NCBI GenBank assembly: GCA_036848175.1
Contig: DAIUKO010000004.1
Coordinates: forward strand, 1 to 64,000
DNA length: 64,000 nucleotides
Source: QHWF01 sp036848175
Lineage (GTDB): Bacteria > Acidobacteriota > Vicinamibacteria > Vicinamibacterales > CAVVIG01
Reading direction: 5' to 3'
This document shows, piece by piece, positions 34,788 through 44,620 of this stretch; position 1 is the first letter of the stretch; every line of letters starts with the position of its first letter. Below the pieces are notes generated by a model. The model was not told the origin of the DNA. It saw only the letters and a list, made by a program, of their open reading frames with translations, and ran no database searches. A program made the translations under genes and the position numbers.

Positions 34788-37700
34788 ATGCGAAGCGCTG
34801 CGCAGCGACTTGTGTGTCTTGGTGTGTGCGTCGTCGGTGTGGCTGCGCTCGCCGCGCATTTCCATGGCGATGGCATTCGATGGCTGGGCGCGGTGGTGCA
34901 GGCCCAGGCGAGCTGCCCGCCGCCGGCGGGCGCCAACGCCATCGTCGTCGAGAACTGCAAACCAGGGACGCCCGACTTCGTCCCCGGTGACACGACGAAG
35001 AACCTCGGATGGGACGTCGTCGGCGCCGGTCCCGACACCATCCAGGGCTTCGCCACCGATATCAGCGTCGACAAGAGCACCAGCGATCCATCGGTCCGCA
35101 CCGTGCATTTCAAGATCAGCGTTTCCGACAGCGCACCGTATCACCTGGAGATCTATCGGCTCGGCTATTACCAGGGCAACGGCGCGCGAAGGATCGCACG
35201 CGTTCCGGCGAGCGGATCGCTCCCCGGAATGCCGCAAACCTGTCTGAACGACGGCTTGCCGGGAACCGGACTCGTCGACTGCGGGAACTGGATCGAGTCT
35301 GCAAGTTGGATCGTTCCGCCGGATGCGGTTTCGGGGATCTACATCGCCAAGGCGATCCGGGACACGAGTCCGGCGAGCGGTGCGAGCCACATCTATTTCA
35401 TCGTGCGTGACGACGGCAGCACGTCAGATCTGCTGCTTCAGACCTCGGACACGACGTGGCAGGCGTACAACTCGTACGGCGGCAACAGTCTGTACGTCGG
35501 CGGTCCGGGCGGCAAGCCGGCTCGCGCCTACAAAGTGAGCTACAACCGTCCGTTCAACACACGCGCGTCGTCGAACTCGAGAAGCTTCGTGTTCGCGACG
35601 GAATACCCGATGGTTCGATGGCTCGAAGCCAACGGCTACGACGTGACCTATTTCACCGGCGTCGACAGCGATCGGAACGGCGCGCTGATCAGAAACCACA
35701 AGGTGTTTCTGTCCGTGGGCCACGACGAGTACTGGTCCGGCAACCAGCGAACCAACGTCGAGGCGGCGCGCGCGGCCGGCGTTCACCTCGCGTTCTTCAG
35801 CGGAAACGAAGTCTTCTGGAAGACGCGCTGGGAGAACGGCCTCGGCGCCAACGGCGCGCCGTATCGCACGCTCGTCACCTACAAGGAATCGCATCCGGGC
35901 CTGCGGATCGATCCGCTGGAGCCGAACGTGTGGACCGGCTCGTGGCGAGACCCGCGCTTCAGCGTGACACCGACGCTCGACGGTCTGCCGCCGGCTGACG
36001 GCGGCCGGCCCGAAAACGCGCTGACCGGCACGATCTTCACCGTCAATTCGGTACCTGGCCAGATCGCCGGCATCAGCATGATCGTGCCGGCCGACGACGG
36101 GAAGATGCGCTTCTGGCGCAAGACGAACATGGCGACGCTTCCGGCCAACGATCCGCTCCGCGTGCTGCCGGCCGGAACGCTTGGCTACGAGTTCGACGAG
36201 GACCTCGACAACGGCGCCAGACCTGCCGGTCTGTTTCGCCTTTCAACGACAGCGGTGCCGGACACGGAACACATCGTCGACTACGGGCACAACTACGCCT
36301 CGGCGCCGGCGACTCATCACCTGACGCTCTATCGCTACGTGAACCCGACGAATACCTCGCTGGTATTCAGCGCCGGATCGATCCAGTTCGTCTGGGGGCT
36401 GGACAGCGATCACGATGGAGATCTTGCGCCGGTTCCCGATGTGCGCATGCAGCAAGCGACGGTGAACCTGTTCGCCGACATGGGTGTGCAGCCTGGCAGT
36501 TTGCTCGTCGGTCTGGTCGCAGCATCGGCATCCAACGACTTCACGCCGCCGTCGTCCACGATCCTCTCCGTGCCTTCTCAGCTCCGAGTGGGAACGCCTG
36601 CGACTGTCACTGGATCGGCACAGGACTTCGGCGTCGATACGAACAGCACACCGGCGCTCTTGGGAGTCGTCGCCGGCGTGGAAGTATCGGTCGACAACGG
36701 CGTGACGTGGCATCCGGCATCGGGCCGTGAAAGCTGGACGTACACGTGGACGCCAACGGCACAAGGCCCGACGGTCATCAAGACGCGCGCGGTCGACGAC
36801 AACGGCAATCTCGAGACGACCCTGACGGCGTCGAATCAAGCCGCGGCGAGCGTCGGTGCGCCGGCAACGCCTTCGTGCCCGTGCAGCCTCTGGCCGTCGC
36901 TGCCGACGCCGGCGAATCCCGCCGCGGACGACGGCGGGCCGCTCGAACTGGGCGTCAGGTTTCGATCCGACGTGACCGGGTTCATTACCTCGTTGCGGTT
37001 CTACAAGGCCGCGGGCGACACCGGCACTCATGTCGGCCATCTCTGGACCAGTGCCGGCGTGCTGTTGGGCACGGCCACGTTCGCCGAGACTGCATCGGGT
37101 TGGCAGGGAGGCGCGCTGACCTCCGTCGCGCCGCCGTTCGGACATGTTTCGGTGAGCGCCAACACGACCTACGTCGCGTCGTTCTCGACGAGCCTCGGCA
37201 AGTACGGTGCGGACAACGGATACTTTGCCGCGAAAGGTCAAGACAACTTCCCGCTGCATGCGCTGCGGGACGGCATCGATGGGCGCAACGGCGTGTTTGC
37301 GACCGGCGCCAATCTGTTTCCGAACCAGACGTCCGACTCGACCAACTATTGGGTCGACGTCGTGTTCGACACGGCGATCGCTGCCGATACCACGTCGCCG
37401 ACAATCAGCGGCATCACCGCGACGCCCGCGCCGGGCAACACGGCAATCGTTCACTGGACGACGAACGAACCGTCGGCGTCGCGCGTCGACTACGGCACTG
37501 CGGCGGATGCGTTGACCTCGAACGCGCTCGATTCGACGCTGGTCACGACGCACGATGTGACGCTTTCAGGTCTCACGCCGAATACGCTTCACTATTTCCG
37601 GGTCACGTCGGCCGACGCCGACGGCAACAGCACGACGTCGCCGCCGCTGATATCGCCGCCGGCCAGCTTCATGATGCCGGGCGGTGTCCTGATGGACACG

Positions 37701-40700
37701 ACTGTTGTCGACTTCAGCGCCGGCACCGGCGGCGCGGGCTACAACATCGAGCCGCTCGGCGATGGAGCCGTGACGCTCGCGCCAGGCTTTGGTTCGGATT
37801 TTTCAGGCACATCGCTGCCAACGGGCTGGTCGGCGTGTTCGTGGAGTGATACGGGCTGCAACCCGCCCGGCAATGCGGTCGCGGCGGGTGGTCTCCTGAC
37901 CGTCGACGGTTCGCGCGTCGGCGCCGATGCGTCGTTCTTGCCGGACCGCTCGCTCGAGTTCGTCGCGAAGTTCTCTAGCGACGCCTTTCAGCACGTCGGT
38001 CTCGGCGATACGTTCAGCGGCCCGCCGTACGCGATGTTCAGTACCAACACCGGCGGCGGCTTGTATGCGCGAACCAGCAACGGTTCCACAAGCACGGACG
38101 CTGTGATCGCGCCGCCTCCAGGAGCGCCTATCAACTGGGCCACCAGCTTTCACCGTTTCCGGATCGACTGGACCGCCGCCAAGGTCGTTTACTGGATCGA
38201 TGGCGTCAAGGTCGTAGAGCATCTGACGTCGATCGCGCAACAAATGCGTCCCATTGCCAGCGACTTCAGTGCCGGCGGTGGAACAGTCGTGGTCGACTGG
38301 ATGACGCTGGATCCACCCTACTCGTCGCCGGGCACTTTCCTCTCGCGCGTCTTCGATTCAGGAACGGCCGTGAGCTGGGGCACTCTGATTTGGTCGAGCC
38401 AGGTGCCAACCGGCACGAGTCTCGTGATGAGCACGCGCATCGGCAACACTCCGACGCCGGACGCCACGTGGACGGCCTTCACCGACGTCCTGAGATCGGG
38501 CGCGTCGATCGGCGGCGGCTCGAGGTTCATCCAGTACCGCGCGCAACTCGCGACGACCGACGCGGCGAAGACGCCCGCTGTGAACGATGTTCGGATCGGT
38601 TATTCAGCCGCGGTCACGCCGACGATCACCTGGAGCAACCCGGCTGACATCGTCTACGGCACGCTGCTTGGCCCGGCGCAGCTCAACGCGACCGCGAGTA
38701 CGCCGGGAACGTTCGCGTACACCCCGGCCAGCGGGATCATCCTCGGAGTGGGAACCGGGCAAACGCTGTCGGTCACCTTCACTCCAGACGATCCGGTGCA
38801 CTTCACGACCGCGACCAAGTCGGTGACGATCAACGTGCTGCCGGCGACACCAGCGATCACGTGGAACAACCCCACGGACATCACCTACGGTACGCCGTTG
38901 AGCGCGACGCAGTTGAACGCATCGGCGAACGTCCCGGGCACATTCACGTATACGCCGCAGAGCGGCGTCGTCCTCAACGCCGGCAGCCGAACGTTGCACG
39001 TCGACTTCACACCGACGAACCTGACGAACTACACCACCGCGGCAAAGGACGTGACGATTCGCGTCTTGCAGGCGACACCGGTGATCTCCGTCAACGGTGG
39101 AACGTTCACCTACGACGCGCTGCCGCATGCGGCCACGGCGACCGCGAACGGCATCGGCGGCGCGATCGTGCCGGGCACGTTCTCTTTCCTGTATGACCCA
39201 GGCGCTTCGTCTGCGCCGGTGAACGCGGGCTCGTACGCCGTCGTCGCGAATTTCACCAGCGCCGATACGAACTACACGAACGCCTCGACGGGCGTGGCGA
39301 GCGACGGGTTCGAAACGACGTCGATCGCACCATTCTGGACGTTGCGCCAGCAGAACGGCACCGTGTCGCTCACGACTGAGCAGGCGCACAGCGGCGTGAA
39401 GGCGCTCAAGTTTGCTTCGTCATCCGGCGGGCAACGCGAGATTCACGCGGCGCACACATTCGCCGGTCAGCTCAACGGCGAGGTATCCGTCTGGTTCTAC
39501 GATGCCGCGGCGGGACAGCAGACGCTCTACGAGCAGATTCAGCTCTACAGCGCCAGCAGGCCGGACATCGTCGCCGCCGTCGGGACGATGGACTTCGACG
39601 CGAAGTGCTACGCGGCATATCTCGTCGGAACTCCGGGACCGAACGCGAAATGCGGCGACATTCCGCAGGCAACGACGACCAGCGTCGTGCGCAGTCCGGG
39701 TTGGCATCGGCTCGCCATCAGGGTGACGGCGGCCGGCGTCAGCTTCAGCATCGATGGAACGCAGGTCTACCAGGTATCCGGCACGTACGCGTTCGACACC
39801 GTCGACCTCTCAGTGTCGGGTCCGGATACGCGTCCGAACACGACGGCGTACTTCGACGACTTCAACGTCGCGGCCATCAACACCCTGACCATCGGTCCCG
39901 CGGCGACGGTCGTCACGTTGGCAGGCGGTTCGTTCACGTACGACGGATTGCCGCACCCCGCCACGGCGAGCGCCACGGGCGTCGACGGCAAGCAGGTCGT
40001 GGGAACGTTCAACATCACCTACGCACCCGGTGGATCGGCGGCGCCCGTGAACGTCGGAGCGTACACCGCGACCGCCACGTTCACGAGCAGCGACGCCAAC
40101 TACGCGTCGGCGAGTGGAACAGCCACGATCGCGATCGGACCCAGGACGCTGACGGTCACCGCGAACGACGCGACGAAAGTCTATGGTGATCCGAATCCTG
40201 CCTTCTCGGCCAGCTACACCGGCTTCGCGACCGGCGAGACGCCGGCCGTGCTCGCCGGGACGCTGGCGTTCGCGACGTCGGCGACGTCGACGAGCGGCGC
40301 GGGCCCGTATGCGATCGTTCCGTCCGGGCTGACCTCATCGAACTACGCGATCGGCTTCGTCAACGGCACGCTCACGATCACGAAGGCGACGTTGACGGTG
40401 AAAGCTGACGACAAGACCAGAACCTACGGCGCGGCGAATCCGCCGCTGACCGGCACACTGACGGGGTTGTTGAACAACGACGCAATCACGGCCGCCTATT
40501 CGACGACAGCGACGCCGGCCAGCGCGGTCGGGACGTATCCGATCACGGCGACGCTGAACGATCCGGGCAACAAGCTCGCGAACTACAGCGTCACGACCAC
40601 CAACGGCGTCCTGACGATCACCAAGGCGCCGTTGACCGTGAAGGCTGACGACAAGAGCCGCATCTACGGCGCCGCGAATCCGCTGCTGACCGGCACGGTG

Positions 40701-43700
40701 ACCGGCNNNNNNNNNNNNNNNNNNNNNNNNNNNNNNNNNNNNNNNNNNNNNNNNNNNNNNNNNNNNNNNNNNNNNNNNNNNNNNNNNNNNNNNNNNNNNN
40801 NNNNNNCCGGCACGGTGACCGGCGTCCAGAACGGCGACGCGATCACGGCCAGCTACGCGACGACCGCGACGACCGCCAGTCCGGTTGCCAGTTATCCAAT
40901 CACGGCGACGCTGAACGATCCGGGCAACACGCTCGCGAACTACAGCGTCACGACCACCAACGGCATCCTGACGATCACCAAGGCGCCGTTGGCCGTGAAG
41001 GCTGACGACAAGAGCCGCATCTACGGCGCCGCGAATCCGCTGCTGACCGGCACGGTGACCGGCGTCCAGAACGGCGACGCGATCACGGCCAGCTACGCGA
41101 CGACCGCGACGACCGCCAGTCCGGTTGCCAGTTATCCAATCACGGCGACGCTGAACGATCCGGGCAACACGCTCGCGAACTACACCGTCACGGCGACCAA
41201 CGGCACGCTCACGGTGAACCCGGCGCCGTTGACGGTCAAGGTGGACGACAAGAGCCGCACGTACGGCGCGGCCAATCCGACGCTGACCGGCACGATCACT
41301 GGCGTGCAGAACAGCGACGTGATCTCCGCCAGCTACGCGACGGGCGCAACGCCCGGAAGCCCGGTCGGCTCTTATCCGATCACCGCCTCGCTCAACGATC
41401 CGGGCGGCAAGCTGACGAACTACAGCGTCACGACGACCAACGGGACGCTGACTGTCAGCAAGGCGGCGCTGACCGTGACGGTTGATAGCAAGAGCCGCGC
41501 GTATGGCGCGGCCAATCCGGCGCTCACGGGCACCGTCGCCGGTGTCGTCAGCGGCGACGCGATCACGGCCAGCTATTCGACAGCCGCAACGCCGGCCAGC
41601 GCGGTCGGGATTTATCCGATCACGGCAACGCTCAACGATCCGAACAACAAGCTCGCGAATTACAGCGTCACGACGACCACCGGGACGCTGACTGTCAACA
41701 AGGCGGCGCTGACCGTGACGGTTGATAGCAAGAGCCGCGCGTATGGCGCGGCCAATCCGGCGCTCACGGGCACCGTCGCCGGTGTCGTCAGCGGCGATGC
41801 GATCACCGCCAGCTATTCGACAACCGCGACGGTGATCAGCGCGGTCGGCACCTATCCGATCACCGCGACGCTCAACGATCCGAACAACAGGCTCGCCAAC
41901 TACAGCGTCACGACGACCAACGGCACGCTGACCGTCACGATGGCGCCGCTGACCGTGAAAGCTGACGACAAGAGCCGCACCTACGGCGCCGCAAATCCGC
42001 TGCTGACCGGCACGGTGACCGGCATCCAGAACGGCGACGCGATCACGGCCAGCTACGCGACTGGCGCGACGCCGGCCAGCACGGTCGGGACCTATCCGAT
42101 CACGCCGACGCTGAACGATCCGAACAACAAGCTGTCGAACTACAGCGTGACGACGACCAATGGCACGCTCACCGTGAGCACGGCGGCGTTGACGGTCTCG
42201 GCTGACGACAAGAGCCGCGCCTACGGTGCGGCAAATCCGACATTGACGGGCACGGTCACCGGCGTGCAGAACGGTGATGCGATCACGGCCGGCTATTCGA
42301 CGACTGCGGCAGCGACCAGCGCAGTCGGCAGCTATCCGATCACCGCGACCCTCAGCGATCCCAACAGCAAGCTCGCCAACTACAGCCTCACGACAACCGA
42401 CGGCACGCTCACCGTCACGAAGGCGGCGCTGACCGTGAAAGCTGATGACAAGAGCCGCACCTACGGCGCTGCGAATCCGACTTTGACGGGGACCATCACC
42501 GGCGTGTTGAACGGCGACGCGATCGGCGCGACCTACGCAACGACCGCCACCGCGACGACAGGAGTCGGCACCGTGCCGATCACGCCGACCGCGACCGGCG
42601 CCGCCGGCACGCTGGCAAACTACACCGTGACCGCGACCAACGGCACGCTCACGATCACGCCGGCGGTGTTGACGGTGACGGCCGACGATGCGTTACGCAC
42701 GTTCGGTGCTTCGAACCCGTCTTTCACTGCCTCTTACAGCGGCTTCCAAAACGGCGAGAACCTGACCACCGGAGGCATTACCGGATCGCCGAGTCTGACC
42801 ACCACGGCCACGTCGACCAGTCCAGTCGGCAGCTACAGCATCGTCGCGGCGCGCGGGACGCTTGCCGCGAGCAACTACACGTTCTCGTTCGCGAACGGGA
42901 CGCTGACCGTCGCCAAGGCGACGCCGGCGATCACGTGGAACAATCCGGCTGACATCACGATCGGCACCGCCTTGAGTGCGACGCAGTTGAACGCGTCGGC
43001 GAGCGTGCCGGGCACGTTCGTCTACACACCACCGTCCGGCACCGTGCTGCCCGCGGGCAACGGACAGACGCTGCGCGCCGACTTCACGCCGACCGACGCG
43101 ACCAACTACAACGCGGCTTCGAAAAGCGTCGCGATCAACGTGCTGAGCCAGGTGTCGACGACGACGAGCACGCCGACATCGAGCCTGAATCCCTCGACGT
43201 TCGGCGCGGCGGTGACGTTGACGTCAACCGTGAGCAGCGGCAACGGAACGCCCGCGGGCACGGTTGAGTTCTTCGACAACGGCGTGTCTCTGGGCACGGC
43301 GCCGCTCGTCTCCGGCGCCGCGTCGCTGACGACCAAGGGCATCAATGCCGGAACGCGCTCGGTCACGGCGCGGTATCTCGGCGGCAGCGGCTTTGGCGCG
43401 AGCACCTCGCCAGCCTTGACGCAGACCGTCAATCAGGCGACGGGTACCGCGAGTCTCGCCGTCACCGGACTGACGCCGCAGTACAGCGATACCGATACGT
43501 TCACCGCCTCGTTCACGCCCGGCGTGGCCGGCGGACCCGCGCCGGCAAAGGTCAGTTTCACGATGGGCACGCAGGTCATCGGCGAAGCGACTCCGACGTT
43601 GGTGGGAGGCGTCTACCAATACGCATGGAGCGGACAATTGGTCGAACCGGCGCCCTTCGGAGCGGCGCCCACCGGTCAGATGAAACCGGGCCTGCGGATT

Positions 43701-44138
43701 GTGACCGCAACATTCGTCGACCCGAACTTCTCCGTCACGAGTCCGAGCCGATCGCTGACCATGCAGAAGGAAGACGCGCGGATCGCCTATTCCGGGCCGA
43801 CGTCATTTTCACTCGGTGGGACTGCGACAGGAACCGTGGTCCTCAGCGTGACGGTAAAGGACATCACCGCGGCAACCGGTGACACCGCGTGGGACGGCAA
43901 TCCCGGCGACATTCGGAACGCGCAGGTGCAGTTGATCGATCGGGGCACGAACATCGTCCTCGGAACCGCCACGGTCAGTGCGACCGGCAGCACGGCGACA
44001 GTCGGCACGGCGACGTTCAACTGGTCGGTGAATTTGGGAACCGCCAGCTCGAAAGTCTTCAGCATCGGGTTCCTGGTGACCAACTACTACAATCGCAACA
44101 GTACGCTCGACAACGTCAGCATCACCGTCACGAAGTAG
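34788..44138 (+). CDS. Giant secreted protein: dimethylformamidase-beta-like head and MBG repeat stalk
   Basis: About 3,116 residues including the gap. Signal peptide with AQA-type cleavage (about 1-41), then an N,N-dimethylformamidase large-subunit-like domain (about 45-575) with PYHLEIYRLGYYQG, WQAYNSYGGNSLY and SVGHDEYWSGNQRTNVE. An Ig-like unit (about 590-690) is followed by DUF4082 (about 700-865) and an FN3-like domain with WTTNEPSASRVDYGTA (about 870-960). Next come a LamG-like domain, MBG-type units, a second LamG-like domain (about 1505-1700), nine 240-bp MBG_2 units, further MBG and Big_3-like Ig domains, and a unique C-terminal domain. No PEP-CTERM, LPxTG or autotransporter end is seen. 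ATG 34788 is chosen over a TTG at 34707 because the signal peptide follows directly. A 100-N gap lies in the repeat array. Likely a surface adhesin or stalked enzyme; amidase activity is unproven. Confidence 0.85.
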   Translation: MRSAAQRLVCLGVCVVGVAALAAHFHGDGIRWLGAVVQAQASCPPPAGANAIVVENCKPGTPDFVPGDTTKNLGWDVVGAGPDTIQGFATDISVDKSTSDPSVRTVHFKISVSDSAPYHLEIYRLGYYQGNGARRIARVPASGSLPGMPQTCLNDGLPGTGLVDCGNWIESASWIVPPDAVSGIYIAKAIRDTSPASGASHIYFIVRDDGSTSDLLLQTSDTTWQAYNSYGGNSLYVGGPGGKPARAYKVSYNRPFNTRASSNSRSFVFATEYPMVRWLEANGYDVTYFTGVDSDRNGALIRNHKVFLSVGHDEYWSGNQRTNVEAARAAGVHLAFFSGNEVFWKTRWENGLGANGAPYRTLVTYKESHPGLRIDPLEPNVWTGSWRDPRFSVTPTLDGLPPADGGRPENALTGTIFTVNSVPGQIAGISMIVPADDGKMRFWRKTNMATLPANDPLRVLPAGTLGYEFDEDLDNGARPAGLFRLSTTAVPDTEHIVDYGHNYASAPATHHLTLYRYVNPTNTSLVFSAGSIQFVWGLDSDHDGDLAPVPDVRMQQATVNLFADMGVQPGSLLVGLVAASASNDFTPPSSTILSVPSQLRVGTPATVTGSAQDFGVDTNSTPALLGVVAGVEVSVDNGVTWHPASGRESWTYTWTPTAQGPTVIKTRAVDDNGNLETTLTASNQAAASVGAPATPSCPCSLWPSLPTPANPAADDGGPLELGVRFRSDVTGFITSLRFYKAAGDTGTHVGHLWTSAGVLLGTATFAETASGWQGGALTSVAPPFGHVSVSANTTYVASFSTSLGKYGADNGYFAAKGQDNFPLHALRDGIDGRNGVFATGANLFPNQTSDSTNYWVDVVFDTAIAADTTSPTISGITATPAPGNTAIVHWTTNEPSASRVDYGTAADALTSNALDSTLVTTHDVTLSGLTPNTLHYFRVTSADADGNSTTSPPLISPPASFMMPGGVLMDTTVVDFSAGTGGAGYNIEPLGDGAVTLAPGFGSDFSGTSLPTGWSACSWSDTGCNPPGNAVAAGGLLTVDGSRVGADASFLPDRSLEFVAKFSSDAFQHVGLGDTFSGPPYAMFSTNTGGGLYARTSNGSTSTDAVIAPPPGAPINWATSFHRFRIDWTAAKVVYWIDGVKVVEHLTSIAQQMRPIASDFSAGGGTVVVDWMTLDPPYSSPGTFLSRVFDSGTAVSWGTLIWSSQVPTGTSLVMSTRIGNTPTPDATWTAFTDVLRSGASIGGGSRFIQYRAQLATTDAAKTPAVNDVRIGYSAAVTPTITWSNPADIVYGTLLGPAQLNATASTPGTFAYTPASGIILGVGTGQTLSVTFTPDDPVHFTTATKSVTINVLPATPAITWNNPTDITYGTPLSATQLNASANVPGTFTYTPQSGVVLNAGSRTLHVDFTPTNLTNYTTAAKDVTIRVLQATPVISVNGGTFTYDALPHAATATANGIGGAIVPGTFSFLYDPGASSAPVNAGSYAVVANFTSADTNYTNASTGVASDGFETTSIAPFWTLRQQNGTVSLTTEQAHSGVKALKFASSSGGQREIHAAHTFAGQLNGEVSVWFYDAAAGQQTLYEQIQLYSASRPDIVAAVGTMDFDAKCYAAYLVGTPGPNAKCGDIPQATTTSVVRSPGWHRLAIRVTAAGVSFSIDGTQVYQVSGTYAFDTVDLSVSGPDTRPNTTAYFDDFNVAAINTLTIGPAATVVTLAGGSFTYDGLPHPATASATGVDGKQVVGTFNITYAPGGSAAPVNVGAYTATATFTSSDANYASASGTATIAIGPRTLTVTANDATKVYGDPNPAFSASYTGFATGETPAVLAGTLAFATSATSTSGAGPYAIVPSGLTSSNYAIGFVNGTLTITKATLTVKADDKTRTYGAANPPLTGTLTGLLNNDAITAAYSTTATPASAVGTYPITATLNDPGNKLANYSVTTTNGVLTITKAPLTVKADDKSRIYGAANPLLTGTVTGXXXXXXXXXXXXXXXXXXXXXXXXXXXXXXXXXXGTVTGVQNGDAITASYATTATTASPVASYPITATLNDPGNTLANYSVTTTNGILTITKAPLAVKADDKSRIYGAANPLLTGTVTGVQNGDAITASYATTATTASPVASYPITATLNDPGNTLANYTVTATNGTLTVNPAPLTVKVDDKSRTYGAANPTLTGTITGVQNSDVISASYATGATPGSPVGSYPITASLNDPGGKLTNYSVTTTNGTLTVSKAALTVTVDSKSRAYGAANPALTGTVAGVVSGDAITASYSTAATPASAVGIYPITATLNDPNNKLANYSVTTTTGTLTVNKAALTVTVDSKSRAYGAANPALTGTVAGVVSGDAITASYSTTATVISAVGTYPITATLNDPNNRLANYSVTTTNGTLTVTMAPLTVKADDKSRTYGAANPLLTGTVTGIQNGDAITASYATGATPASTVGTYPITPTLNDPNNKLSNYSVTTTNGTLTVSTAALTVSADDKSRAYGAANPTLTGTVTGVQNGDAITAGYSTTAAATSAVGSYPITATLSDPNSKLANYSLTTTDGTLTVTKAALTVKADDKSRTYGAANPTLTGTITGVLNGDAIGATYATTATATTGVGTVPITPTATGAAGTLANYTVTATNGTLTITPAVLTVTADDALRTFGASNPSFTASYSGFQNGENLTTGGITGSPSLTTTATSTSPVGSYSIVAARGTLAASNYTFSFANGTLTVAKATPAITWNNPADITIGTALSATQLNASASVPGTFVYTPPSGTVLPAGNGQTLRADFTPTDATNYNAASKSVAINVLSQVSTTTSTPTSSLNPSTFGAAVTLTSTVSSGNGTPAGTVEFFDNGVSLGTAPLVSGAASLTTKGINAGTRSVTARYLGGSGFGASTSPALTQTVNQATGTASLAVTGLTPQYSDTDTFTASFTPGVAGGPAPAKVSFTMGTQVIGEATPTLVGGVYQYAWSGQLVEPAPFGAAPTGQMKPGLRIVTATFVDPNFSVTSPSRSLTMQKEDARIAYSGPTSFSLGGTATGTVVLSVTVKDITAATGDTAWDGNPGDIRNAQVQLIDRGTNIVLGTATVSATGSTATVGTATFNWSVNLGTASSKVFSIGFLVTNYYNRNSTLDNVSITVTK
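40389..42665 (+). repeat. Nine tandem 240-bp MBG_2 units
   Basis: Unit starts at 40389, 40629, 40986, 41226, 41466, 41706, 41946, 42186 and 42426; each encodes 80 residues of the form LTVKADDKSRTYGAANPxL...ITATLNDPxNKLANYSVTTT. Spacing is exactly 240 except across the N gap. Units at 40629 and 40986 are near-identical, as are those at 41466 and 41706, showing recent duplication. Confidence 0.9.
40707..40806. other. Assembly gap (100 N) inside the MBG repeats
   Basis: Exactly 100 N. The same 17 bases, CCGGCACGGTGACCGGC, stand on both sides. Removing the N and one copy leaves one unit of exactly 240 bp, so the gap can be closed without missing sequence, or one or more whole repeats may have been lost. 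Confidence 0.95.
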
Positions 44139-44160
44139 CGACCGGCGCAGTTTCGAGACG

Positions 44161-44194
44161 CGCAGGCCCGCAGAGAAAATCTGCGGGCCTTGCG
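44161..44194 (+). terminator. Hairpin terminator after the giant gene
   Basis: CGCAGGCCCGCAGA pairs with TCTGCGGGCCTTGCG (14 bp, one bulge) around a GAAAA loop, 22 bases after the stop at 44138. No U-tract, but a strong stem in the right place. Confidence 0.65.
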
Positions 44195-44435
44195 TGAACG
44201 CGGGTAGCGGCGTCCCACTTTCACGCAACAGTCGGTCAGGCGACCGGAGGCAGATCTTCAAAAAGCCTCTTCCGTTCCCTCTGTCGCCTTTGCCGACAAG
44301 CGATTGCTCGATTACACCCGCCGAAAACAGGCTATTTCACGGCGGTGCGCACTTCTTACACGGTCAAGCACGTGCATTCGCGGCATCGTGAGCCGTGTGT
44401 CGTTCTAACCCGTTGATTTCATTGAGAGAAACGTG
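44195..44435. other. Intergenic region before the small basic gene
   Basis: About 240 bases without a supportable gene. An AT-richer patch near 44245-44260 (CTTCAAAAAGCC) and a pyrimidine tract near 44262-44285 are visible. Nothing else recognised. Confidence 0.4.
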
Positions 44436-44450
44436 TGGCAACGTGCTTGC
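44436..44450 (+). promoter_or_regulatory. Sigma-54-like element upstream of the small basic gene
   Basis: TGGCAACGTGCTTGC matches TGGCA-N6-TTGC with exact spacing. Transcription would start near 44462, only a few bases before the ATG at 44465, so a near-leaderless transcript or a start at ATG 44492 would be needed. Confidence 0.45.
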
Positions 44451-44464
44451 CCTGAACCAGGGAT

Positions 44465-44611
44465 ATGGCTCGACGAAAAAACCCACATGCGATGGCACTC
44501 GGACGACTCGGCGGATTGAAGGGCGGCAGGGCCCGTGCAGAAAAACTCAGCGCGCGACGGCGGCGAGAGATTGCGCGTCAGGCCGCGATCGCGCGCTGGA
44601 GTTCCTCGTAG
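44465..44611 (+). CDS. Small basic KGG-type protein
   Basis: 48-residue very basic protein: MARRKNPHAMALGRLGGLKG, then GRARAEKLS and a helical RRRREIARQAAIARW. The pattern ALGRLGGxKGG...RxxIARxAAxARW recurs in many short bacterial proteins and at the end of longer ones (from memory) and suggests nucleic-acid binding. No characterised role is known to me. ATG 44465 is in a weak ribosome context (CAGGGAT); ATG 44492 (MALGRLGG) is an alternative. The convergent gene on the minus strand ends nine bases away. Confidence 0.65.
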   Translation: MARRKNPHAMALGRLGGLKGGRARAEKLSARRRREIARQAAIARWSSS

Positions 44612-44620
44612 CGGACGATG

